From Candidatus Sodalis endolongispinus (GTDB lineage Bacteria; Pseudomonadota; Gammaproteobacteria; Enterobacterales; Enterobacteriaceae), in contig NZ_JAFJYC010000002.1 in assembly GCF_018777395.1 (NCBI RefSeq), positions 248,001-312,000 of the forward strand: a DNA stretch of 64,000 nucleotides. The letters run 5' to 3'. Positions 9,205-17,761 of this stretch are shown in pieces. The position numbers were made by a program, and so were the translations under genes. Positions within the stretch are counted from its first letter, which is position 1, and each line of letters opens with the position of its first letter. The notes beneath the pieces are model-generated. The model was given only the letters and a program-made list of their open reading frames with translations, was not told where the DNA came from and made no database searches.

Positions 9205-9843
9205 ATGAACTCAAAAAAGCATAGTTTTGTCAACGGCTTCCGGCTGGAGGCCAGTCGCGGTGGCGCTCAGCGCCGGCGATATTTTCGAGATAGAAAATAT
9301 CCGGGGAAACCAGGTGGTCGATACTTGGGCCGTCACGCAGGCGGATGTGCTGGAATATTCTTCAATGGACCATACCCGTTCAGTAAACAGCAATCTGTTT
9401 TACCAACCCGGTATTACGGTGGTCAGTCAACACCGTCGTCCATTGTTTACGCTTATCGCGGACAGCACGCCAGGCTGGCACGATACATTGCTCTGCCCTT
9501 GCAATGCCGCTATCTATCGCGAATTGGGCTGCCGTGATTATCACCGCAGCTGCACCGACAATTTTCATGAAGCGCTGGCGGCGGAGGGGTGTCGCTGCCG
9601 TTTACCCCCGTCTCGCTCAATCTGTTCATGAATGTCCCGGTTGCCGCGGATGGCGCGCTGGATAGGGTGCCTCCCAGGTCGGTGGCCGGGGATACCCTGC
9701 AGCTGCGCGCCGACTGTGATATCTGGCTGGTGCTCTCCGCTTGCCCGCAGGATATTACGCCCATTAACGGCGCCGCGCGCCAGCCGTCAGACATCGGATC
9801 GCGGTGGATAAGCGCCGCCGCCGGCAAGGAGGAGACGGCATGA
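9205..9843 (+). pseudogene. DUF1989 (urea-carboxylase-associated type) protein, two frameshifts
   Basis: The protein is spread over three frames: MNSKKHSFVNGFRLEA from 9205, then ALSAGDIFEIENIRGNQVVD through CTDNFHEAL after a shift near 9255-9262, then FTPVSLNLFMNVPVAADG to the end after a shift near 9585-9595. The hallmark [16 protein letters not shown] near the C-terminus identifies the DUF1989 family, often found with urea, purine or amino-acid degradation genes. The final stop overlaps the start of the ABC ATPase gene at 9840, indicating an operon. Confidence 0.85.
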
Positions 9844-10760
9844 GCGAGCTATCCGCGCCGCTATTGCGGATCCGCGAGCTGAACAAGAGCTATGGCGATT
9901 TACACGTGTTAAAGAATGTCGCCCTGGACGTTAACGCCGGGGAGGTCGTGTCTATCATCGGCGCCAGCGGTTCCGGTAAAAGTACCTTTTTGCGCTGTCT
10001 GAACGTGATGGAAATGCCGCAAAGCGGTTTCATGAACTTCGAGAACTTCGCTTTCGATTTTCGCGAAGGCGCCCGCGCCCAGCCAACGTCGGAGCAATTA
10101 AGGCTGTTGCGCGCCAGCATTGGCATGGTGTTCCAAAGTTATAACCTGTGGCCGCATATGACGGTGTTGGAAAATGTGGTCGAGGCGCCGCTGCGGGTGC
10201 GCAAGCTAGCGCGCAAACAGGCTATCGACGAAGCGGAGGCGCTATTAAATCGAGTCGGCTTGTACGAAAAACGGCTGCAATATCCCGCGCGGCTTTCCGG
10301 CGGTCAACAGCAACGGGTGGCCATCGCCCGTGCGCTGGCGATGAAACCGCAACTGATGCTGTTCGATGAAGTGACGTCGGCGCTGGATCCGGAATTGGTT
10401 GGTGAGGTGCTGTCGCTAATGGCGTCGCTGGCGGAAGAGGGGATGACCATGCTGCTGGCTACCCACGAAATCGCCTTCGCCCGCGATGTTTCCAGTCGGG
10501 TACTGTTTTTCGATCAAAGGGTCATGGCGGAGGACGGCCCGCCGGGGCAGGTGCTTCGTCTTGAGCTGGGTCGTCGGATTCCTGGCCGTGTCGGCGAAAA
10601 TGTCGCCGGTCAGATTTTTAAGCGCCATCGGGCGATTCTATATCTGGTTTATTCGCGGCACGCCGGCGCTGATCCAAGTGTTTGTGGTGTATTTCGGTTT
10701 CCCGCAGATAGGGATCCACCTGTCGCCGTTTGTCGCAGGCGTCGTGGCGCTGGGGCTTAA
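9840..10760 (+). pseudogene. Polar amino-acid type ABC transporter ATPase, 3' end lost by deletion
   Basis: ATG 9840 follows GGAGGAGAC. The protein carries Walker [10 protein letters not shown]-loop [14 protein letters not shown], signature [16 protein letters not shown] and Walker [15 protein letters not shown], like GlnQ/HisP ATPases. After EDGPPGQVL (about base 10557) the family tail stops and the frame runs out of phase through the permease gene to 10760. A deletion has joined the ATPase to the middle of the permease, removing the last residues of one and the start of the other. The ATPase core itself is intact. Confidence 0.85.
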
Positions 10761-11124
10761 CAGCGTCGCCTACGTGGCGGAGATTATGCGCGCCGGACTG
10801 CAGGCGATTCCACGCAGCCAAATGGAATCCGCCTATGCGCTCGGCATGAGAAAAAGGGAGGTAATGCGGCGGATAATATTGCCGCAGGTGTTCCGTATCG
10901 TACTGCCGCCGCTGACCAATGAGGCCATTTCGACGCTTAAGAATACCTCGTTGCTGTCGACCATTACCGTCATTGACATCACGCTGTACGCCCAGACCAT
11001 TATTTACGCGACCTTCCGACCGTTCCAGTTTTATATCGCCGCGGCTTTGATTTATCTGCTGCTGACGTCGTTATTGACCGAATTTTCCGCCTGGCTTGAG
11101 CGCCGGCAACGCCGTTTAAGTTAA
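10558..11124 (+). pseudogene. Amino-acid ABC transporter permease, 5' end deleted
   Basis: The frame from about 10558 ([11 protein letters not shown]) encodes a HisMQ/GlnP-type permease: [20 protein letters not shown], then the EAA loop region AYALGMRKREVMRRIILPQVF, and NEAISTLKNTSLLSTITV. The start codon and the first membrane helix are missing because a deletion places the upstream ATPase gene directly against residue 25 or so. Without a start or first helix it is unlikely to be made as a working permease. Confidence 0.85.
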
Positions 11125-11141
11125 TGCTAAGGACCTGAACT

Positions 11142-12001
11142 ATGAGTGTTTTACCGACTAACTCCCTGGAAACCCCCCGTTTTTGCGGCGTGCCGACCTT
11201 TATGCGCTTACCGATGGCAAGCGATCTGAGCGTGCTGGATGCGGCAATCATCGGCCTGCCCTCCGACGCCGGCGCGCCTTTCCGGCCCGGCGCGCGCTTT
11301 GCGCCCAATGCGGTGCGCGCGATGTCCATTATGCTGCGCCAGGTGAACCCCTACCGCGATAACATCAATGTGTTTGATGCTCTTAGGGTGGCGGACGCCG
11401 GTGGTGCGCTAGTGGTACCGGGTTATGAAGAGGAAACCCTGATACGCATGGAGCAGGCGGTCTCGACGCTGGTGAACGCCGGCGTCGTCCCCTGCGCCAT
11501 TGGCGGCGATCATTCGGTGACGCTGGCGGAGTTGCGCGCCGTCGCCAAACGTCACGGACCGGTGGCGCGGAGGAAAATATCATCGATCCCGCTCACTCGA
11601 TTCAGGTCGGGCTGCGCGGATCGCTGTTACAAACGACGGACATTACCCAGTCGCTCGATCTCGGCTTCGAGGTGGTTACCACTGACGCTATGTTCGAGAT
11701 GGGTATCGCGAAATTGGCGCAGCGCATCGCCGCCCGCACCGCAGGCCGTACCACCTTTATTACCTTAGATATGGATTTTGTCGATCCCGACGCCGCGCCG
11801 GCGGTGTAAACCCCCGAAACGGGCGGACCCACGGCGCGCGAGGCGTTGCTGCTGCTGCGCCGGTTGACCGGCATCAATCTGGTGGGATGCGACGTGACCG
11901 AAATCAGTCCCCCTTACGATGGCCCTGGCTGGATCACGTCGTTGATGGGCGCCACGGTAATGGCAGAATTGCTGGCGCTGTTGGCCAGCGAGAAACGGTA
12001 A
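11142..12001 (+). pseudogene. Agmatinase/guanidinobutyrase-like ureohydrolase, deletion plus stop
   Basis: Begins with typical ureohydrolase sequence (FCGVPTFMRLP, IIGLPSDAGAPFRPGARFAP, IGGDHSVTLAELRA). At about 11565-11575 the frame breaks: roughly 33 residues that should contain the first DxHxD metal-binding motif are absent, and the sequence resumes in another frame with IIDPAHSIQVGLRGSLL and the second motif TLDMDFVDPDAAPAV. A TAA at 11807-11809 then interrupts it where relatives have a residue before TPETGG (probably CAA to TAA). It ends at 12001. The loss of Mn ligands makes it certainly inactive. Confidence 0.88.
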
Positions 12002-12091
12002 CCGTCTGCCGACGCCGACCACGATGTGCGACGGGCGCCGGCAGGGCATAAACCTTCCTTCAATTTTTTCTAAGCCTAATGAGAGCGTCCC

Positions 12092-12895
12092 ATGAAAATC
12101 AAGCGTTTACTCTGTATTGCCACGGTTGTTGCTATGATGACTACGCTGTTTGGCGCCCGCGCTGCCGATGAGGGCAAACTGGAACTCAAGCAGCCCGGTA
12201 AACTGTCGGTGGCGACCGAAGGTACCGATCCGCCTTTTAGCATGCGCAGCGCCGACGGCAAGCTGGATGGACTGGAAATTCGCGTTATGAAGGAGGTGGC
12301 CAAGCGGTTGCAGCTGGAATATGTGCCCGTTATCACAAAATGGGATTCGGTGCTGGTCGGACTGCAGGCCAACCAGTTTGACATGAGCAGTGCGGCGATG
12401 GATATTAACCCCGCTCGGCAAAAAGCGATTCTGTTTTCTGACGGCTGGATTGAATCGGGCGGCCGCATTATTATTCCGCAAGATTCATCGATTACTTCAG
12501 CACAGGATCTGAAAGGGAAACGCATCGGCGCCCAGGTGTCTTCCACCTATGCGTAACTTGCGGTGGATCACGGCGCGACGTTGAAAAATTATATTGATGT
12601 GGCGGCGGCGGTGCAGGATTTGGCTAACGGTAATATCGACGGCGTAATCAATGATTCTATCGGTAATGCCTATCTGATTAAGGATATGCATTTGCCGCTG
12701 CGCCAGACGCCGGATTATGTCAGCCGGATCTAAAAAGGATTCGCTTTCACCAAGAACAAACCGCATCTGGCGGCGGCGGTTAACAAGGCGCTGGCGGAGA
12801 TGGTGGCGGATGGGACCTATGCTAAGCTCGTCACCCCCATCGTCGGCTTCGATCCCTATCCAAAAGAGCCGGTCCGTTCACTGTTGCAGCCTTAG
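12092..12895 (+). pseudogene. Amino-acid ABC transporter periplasmic binding protein, two in-frame stops
   Basis: One continuous frame of 268 codons with a signal peptide (MKIKRLLCIATVVAMMTTLF ... ARA) and a type-3 solute-binding fold (ATEGTDPPFSMRSADGKLDG, LVGLQANQFDMS). It is interrupted by TAA at 12554-12556 and TAA at 12731-12733. The second sits before GFAFTK, where relatives have Gln or Lys-Gln, so a CAA to TAA change is plausible. No frameshift is needed. It is the partner of the broken ATPase and permease upstream. Confidence 0.87.
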
Positions 12896-13046
12896 GTATG
12901 CCAGACCGGCGTCTGCGCTCGCGGGGTGATGGCGCCGCGCGTCAGGTTTGTCTGCCACTGGGCGGGCCTACGGCCTGCCTTTTTCAATCAGGGTGTTGAC
13001 GGTATAAAAAGACGCTATGGATCCTCATAAAACAACGGGTGACATA

Positions 13047-13671
13047 ATGGCTGAACGGGAACAGAATCTCAGCGCCAAAGCCTATGATGTGTTACTGAAT
13101 ATGCTGATTAATCGTGAACTCCCGGTCAATAGCGTCCTGCAAGAGCGCCGGCTGGCAGATATGCTCACGATTTCACGCACGCCGGTACGCGACGCACTAA
13201 ATAAGTTGGAGAATGAGGGCTTCATCGGCCGCAGAACGCTGGTGGTTAAGGAGTTCTCCATCCGTGAGCTTATCTAGACGCTGCACGTCCGGCGCACGCT
13301 GGAAGCGGAAGCCGCCCGCTTGGCCGCGGGCCGGGTGCCGGTGGCGGTGCTTGACGCGCTCGAATACGGCATAAGGGCACTGCTGGCGGCGGCGGATCCC
13401 AGACCCCAGCAGGATTGGCAGATAGACAGCCAATTGCATCAGGCGCTGGCCCACTACAGCGGCAACGCACTACTGATGCACTACATGAAAGCTGCGCCTC
13501 AAAACGCGCATGTTCAACATGCGGCAGGTGCCTGAACGCTTCAATAATGGCCATCAGGAACATCTGGCGATCATCGCCGCCCTGCGTTCACAGGACGCAG
13601 AGGGTGCCCGTGCGGCCGTCGCCAGCCATATCGATAATGTGCGCGACAGCATCGTCAGACGCTTAAGTTAG
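13047..13671 (+). pseudogene. GntR-family (FadR-type C-terminal domain) regulator, stop plus frameshift
   Basis: The winged HTH is clear (LQERRLADMLTISRTPVRDALNKLENEGFI). TAG at 13275-13277 interrupts the linker at FSIRELI-stop-TLHVRRTLEAEAARLA, consistent with CAG to TAG. The ligand-binding domain then shifts frame near 13490, where the true continuation is LRLKTRMFNMRQVPERF. It ends with a stop at 13669-13671. It was probably the local regulator of the ABC/ureohydrolase/hydrolase genes (inference from position). Confidence 0.85.
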
Positions 13672-13783
13672 ATTTGATTGCGGCAACCGCGCACCAGCGC
13701 GTCGCCAGCCATGGCGATACCGTGCGCGACAGCATCGTCAGACGCTTAAGCCAGATTTGCTTACGGCAACCGTGCACCAGCGC
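13618..13783. repeat. 83-bp tandem duplication of the GntR gene 3' end
   Basis: The block from GTCGCCAGCCAT at 13618 is repeated starting at 13701, an offset of 83 bases, with about 10 differences. The first copy includes the last 18 codons and stop of the regulator; the second lies just outside. It is an old, diverged tandem duplication. Confidence 0.85.
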
Positions 13784-13828
13784 GGCGCCAGGGAAGGGGG
13801 CGGACAATTATCGTCCGCCTCTGGCCGC

Positions 13829-15101
13829 TTAACGCGCATCGGGGCCCATCCCGCTGCGGCTGGCGAGCACCGCCGCCAGCACGCCGGTGGTAGTGGCGAA
13901 ATCCTCAAGCGTCATGCTTTCCAAAGGATTGTGGCTGCCGTTGGCGTTGCGCACAAACAGCATCGCGGTGGGCACGCCCTGGGCGGCGAACAACGCCGCA
14001 TCATGACCGGCGCCGCTGGGCATGATCATATTTGGCACCCGCTGTGTTTCGGCTGCGTGGCGCAGCGCGGTCAACAGCACAGGACTCATCTGCGCCGGGG
14101 CGCTGCTGGTCTGCTCGCCGAGGTCAAAACTTACCCCGTGCCGGTGGACTATTTCGTCTATCAGCCGCCGCAGCTCGGTATCCATCAGCGCCAGCGTTGA
14201 CGTACTGCGCGAACGGAAATCCAGGCAAAAGGCCACCTCGCCGCTGACTTTACTAAAATCCGCCTGCTGAGGATGGGTCGCGAACTGGCCGGCGGTCACC
14301 GTCAGTTCATGCCCTTCCTGCTCCAGCGCGCACTAGAGCCGATGCAGCCCGCTCATCAGTTCCGCTGTCGCCACCCGCATCCTGGCGGTGGCCCCGCGGC
14401 GTGGCGCCCGAATGGGCATAGCGGCCGAGACAGCGTGCCGCACGATAGCGCAGACTGCCGCAAATTCCGCTGACCAGGCCGAGCGGGAGGCCGCAATCCA
14501 ACAATACCGGTCCCTGTTCAATGTGCAGTTCAATAAAACAGGCGACCGCCGCAGCGCTGAGCCAAGGTGGCGCCGCCAGCAACCGCGCCGCGTCAGCCCC
14601 GTTATCCGCGAAATGCTGCGCCAGAGTGCGGCCGTTATCGGCCCGTGGGGTCTCCATTGCCGCAGGGGGCAGCAGACCGAAGGCCGCCTTGCTGCCGAGA
14701 TAGGAAATCGGAAACCAGGCGCTTTCCTCCGCGCGGATGGCCATGACCGTGACATCCCGCTGCGGCTGAAAACCTGTCGCCACCCAGCCCGCCAGCACGG
14801 CCATGCCGGCCAGCACGCCGGCGGCGCCGTCGAAATTGCCGCCGCAGGGTACCGAATCCAGATGTGAACCGGTGATAACCGCCGGCGCCGCGGGCAGGCG
14901 GCCGGGCAGCGTCATATACAGATTGAGCGCGGCATTGGTGGCGACGCGCAGCACGAGCGCCTCAGCGGTGTGGCGCAGCAGGTCATGCGCCCGCTGCTCC
15001 CCTTCGCCGTAGCTGTCGCGGCAAATGCCGCTACCGTCAAAGCTTAACCCATGAAGCTCCGTGAATAATCGCTGCGCCAGCGCGATATAATAGGCGGGCA
15101 A
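13829..15101 (-). pseudogene. Zn-dependent amidohydrolase (allantoate amidohydrolase / N-carbamoyl-amino-acid hydrolase type), broken
   Basis: M20-family features are present in order: VITGSHLDSVPCGGNFDGAA, AIRAEESAWFP, CFIELHIEQGPVLLD, and in the last part MPSGAGHDAALFAA with the final His region. The frame shifts near 14390, in AHSGATPRGHRQDA. The correct downstream frame then carries TAG at 14333-14335 where Trp or similar is expected (HRL-stop-CALEQEGHELTV). The likely start is TTG 15101, directly after the aminotransferase stop, suggesting translational coupling. Removes an N-carbamoyl or allantoate-type substrate step. Confidence 0.83.
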
Positions 15102-15104
15102 TCG

Positions 15105-16321
15105 TCACCCCAGTGCCCCGCAGGCCGCGACGATGCGCTCACAGGCCAGCGCCACCCGATCGTCGGCGATGCTATAGGCGATGCGGAAATGGTTGGCGAT
15201 GCCAAACGCGGAGCCCGGTACCACCGCAACCTCGGCGGGATCTAGCAGATAGGCGGCCAGCGCCACGTCATCATGCACTGTTTCGCCTGACGGCTGCGTT
15301 TACCGATAAGGTCGCGGCAATCAACGAACAGGTAAAACGCGGCGGGGGGCGTCGCCACCTTCAGTTCCGGCGCCTGGCGCAAAAGCGACAGCGCCACATC
15401 ACGGCGTTGGCGCAGGCGACCGCACCATTCGGGCAGCAGAGCTTGCGGTCCATTGAGCGCGGCCAGTGCGCCGGCCTGACCGATAGCGCTGGGGCAGGAG
15501 GTACTTTGCGATTGCAGCAGCGACAGTCCGTCAATCAGCCATTCCGGGCCGCCGGCGTAACCAAGACGCCAGCCCGTCATGGCATAGGCTTTCGACACGC
15601 CGTTGACGGTCAGGGTGCGTGCTGCCAGTGACGGCACGGCGGTGGCGAAAGAGACAAACGCCCCTTCGTAGACGATGTGTTCATAGATATCGTCAGATAT
15701 CACCAGCACCCGCGGGTAAGTCGCCAGGACCTCGCCCAGCGCACGCAGCTCCTGCGCGTTATAAAGCGCACCGGAGGGATTGCCGGGAGAATTTATTAGC
15801 AGCCAGCGGCTGTTGGCGTTCAACGCGGCCTCAAGACGGGCGGGCGTCAATTTAAAATCGTCCTGGTCGCCCGGCTCGACATAACGCGGCACGGCGCCGG
15901 TCAGCCGCACCATTTCAGGGTAAGACACCCAATAAGGGGCTGGGATAGTCACTTCATCTTCCGGCTCAAGCGTGGCTAACAGCGCATTGAAAATAATTTG
16001 CTTGGCGCCAGTACTGGCGATAATTTGCCGTGGGGTAAACGTGAGCTGATTTTCACGCTTGAATTTAGCGATGATGGCCGCCTTAAGCGCCGGGGTGCCG
16101 CCGACATCCGTATAACGGGTTTGTCCATCGTGCAAGGCGGCAATGGCCGAGCGTACGATAGGCTCATGCGTGTCAAAATCGAGCTCGCCGGAACTCATGT
16201 TGATGATATCGCGACCTTCTGCGGTCAGTTTGCGGGCAAGCTGGGAGATGACCAACGTTACCGAGGGCTGTAGCGCGCGCAGTCGCGTCGACAGTTGGTC
16301 ATGAATGACGTGGGCGGGCAT
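15105..16321 (-). pseudogene. Class I/II PLP aminotransferase, late frameshift
   Basis: Starts at ATG 16321 (MPAHVIHDQLSTRLRALQPS). PLP features: TGAKQIIFNAL, NSPGNPSGALYNAQEL, ISDDIYEHIVY and the lysine motif NGVSKAYAMTGWRLGYAGG. Near 15302 a one-base change diverts the frame to an early stop at 15242. The proper continuation (PSGETVHDDVALAAYLLDPA and onward to AACGALG) ends at 15105. About 65 C-terminal residues, including the Arg of the substrate site near GSAFGIANHFRIAYS, are lost. Confidence 0.87.
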
Positions 16322-16429
16322 CCTGCTGTCATCCTGTGTGGGTGAAAAGTCTATTCTTATCCAGCGCCCGGCGGATGAATAGCAAATATTTCGATTGCCC
16401 ACCCCAAAAGATTTTGATGTATCGGGGCG

Positions 16430-16969
16430 CTAGGACATCATCGGCGGTTGCCGTGGCGCAGTGGTGTCCGCCGTGGTCGTTTGACTTAGCACCTCGCTGA
16501 CTACGCGATAACAATTGTCGATATGGCTATTCCACAGCATTTTCATCGCGCTGAAGCTCAAGCCTGCCGCCAGCGCCTGGCCCAAAAAAGGGATATAGCG
16601 CGCCACCGACTTGGTCGCCACGCGGACACCGACGCGTTTCAGCGCGTGGGTGACGGCTTCACGGGTGAGGGTTTTGCCAATAAGACGACTGCCGACGCCG
16701 GTAATGGCGATAAAGTTATACTTCTTGCGATTGGGATGAAGCTGCGCCAACTGCTGCTCACTCAGGCCGAATCGCTCATTGATAGCCGGCAGCAGCGCCA
16801 GCAGAATCGATACATCGGTACCGATATCCAGGCCGGGCAGCGGAATGACGGAGGACCCCGCCGACAGCGCGGCGCGTTTGGTTACCATTTTGCGGCACGC
16901 TTCACGGGCTTCATCGAGTTGTTGACGGGTTTCTATCATAAACTGAGGCAATCCTGTGGCCTTATCCAT
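16430..16969 (-). CDS. Uncharacterised membrane-associated protein (possibly DUF697-like)
   Basis: 179 residues. I do not recognise a named gene. It has an amphipathic N-terminus (QFMIETRQQLDEAREAC), then hydrophobic stretches around VIPLPGLDIGTDVSILLALL, FIAITGVGSRLIG and YIPFLGQALAAGLSFSAMK, a pattern like the C-terminal half of DUF697/YcjF-type or EcsC-type proteins. It stands alone between the aminotransferase pseudogene and yebV. No lesion can be judged without homologues. Confidence 0.5.
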   Translation of the reverse strand: MDKATGLPQFMIETRQQLDEAREACRKMVTKRAALSAGSSVIPLPGLDIGTDVSILLALLPAINERFGLSEQQLAQLHPNRKKYNFIAITGVGSRLIGKTLTREAVTHALKRVGVRVATKSVARYIPFLGQALAAGLSFSAMKMLWNSHIDNCYRVVSEVLSQTTTADTTAPRQPPMMS

Positions 16970-17112
16970 AGGGGTAAGTTTAGCAGGCGCAACGCGGCGG
17001 AGGCGGGCGCTAGCGCGAGGTATCCTATTGCAGCGATAGGTCGCACCAACGCCGCAGGGGCATTATCATCTTTGCACCCTCATTCGTATTCATACTTATT
17101 TACTTACTCTTC

Positions 17113-17136
17113 TCAGCCTGCGGGCTGATTTTTTTT
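17113..17136 (+). terminator. Rho-independent terminator-like hairpin
   Basis: CAGCC (17114-17118) pairs with GGCTG (17123-17127), followed by eight T residues on the plus strand. No plus-strand gene is visible just upstream, so it may end a small untranslated transcript in 16970-17110 or be a relic. Confidence 0.6.
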
Positions 17137-17333
17137 GCCCCGCGCCTGCAGCCAATATCAGCAACAGTAGCCGTCATCTTACCTGAACATCCCGTAGCAG
17201 TGCAGAGGACCGCTGGAGAGCGCGGGCCAACCGACACCCGGCAAAAGCCGCGCTGGCGCTGAGCTTGCCACGTTGTTGCCAGGAAAATGGACGGTAATAC
17301 GATAGCCTCCCGCGGCGACGGGAGGAGACGGGG

Positions 17334-17579
17334 TTATTCGAGGCGCATGATCCAGGCATCATTATCGTGGTCGTAATGCTGACGGAACAAGATGTGCTCC
17401 TTTCCGTTCAGAAACGCCGGGATGCCGGTCTGTTCATCCCAGCCATCTAGCTGCAGGCACAGATCAGGATCGGATTTACAGGGGATGCTGACGATATTCT
17501 GGACCCGTTGATCACCGCCGCTGGAAAGGGTGGCATCATCAACGGCAAAACTGCCGATTTGCACTGTTGTCTTGGTCAT
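17334..17579 (-). CDS. yebV: YebV, conserved small protein
   Basis: 81 residues from ATG 17579 (MTKTTVQIGSFAVDDATL), ending YDHDNDAWIMRLE. The core IPCKSDPDLCLQLDGWDEQT matches E. coli YebV closely. A longer open frame extends upstream but is not conserved. A TATACT box preceded by a possible -35 lies about 60 bases before the start. Function is unknown. In E. coli rsmF separates yebT from yebV; here the 180-base gap holds no rsmF. Confidence 0.88.
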   Translation of the reverse strand: MTKTTVQIGSFAVDDATLSSGGDQRVQNIVSIPCKSDPDLCLQLDGWDEQTGIPAFLNGKEHILFRQHYDHDNDAWIMRLE

Positions 17580-17761
17580 GAATGGGCCCCTTATGCTGTG
17601 ACGTGAGAAAGGCGTACTCCTGTGGCAAAGAGTTATTGCAGTATAGCGCAAGCAGCACGAAAAGCTAAATTCTCCGGTGCTGGCGTTCTTTCCGCCCGTT
17701 GCCGGTGCTCCCACGCCTATTGCCGGGGGATAAAGCCGCTGTTGCCAGGCCGTCGCGCCCA

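Noticed and set aside
13017..13046. Earlier start for the GntR regulator
   Set aside because: The ten extra codons are not typical of the family; ATG 13047 gives the usual N-terminus.
17000..17140. SdsR/RyeA-type sRNA near yebV
   Set aside because: E. coli has this sRNA pair in the general area, but the sequence before the terminator-like hairpin shows no resemblance to the SdsR sequence I know.
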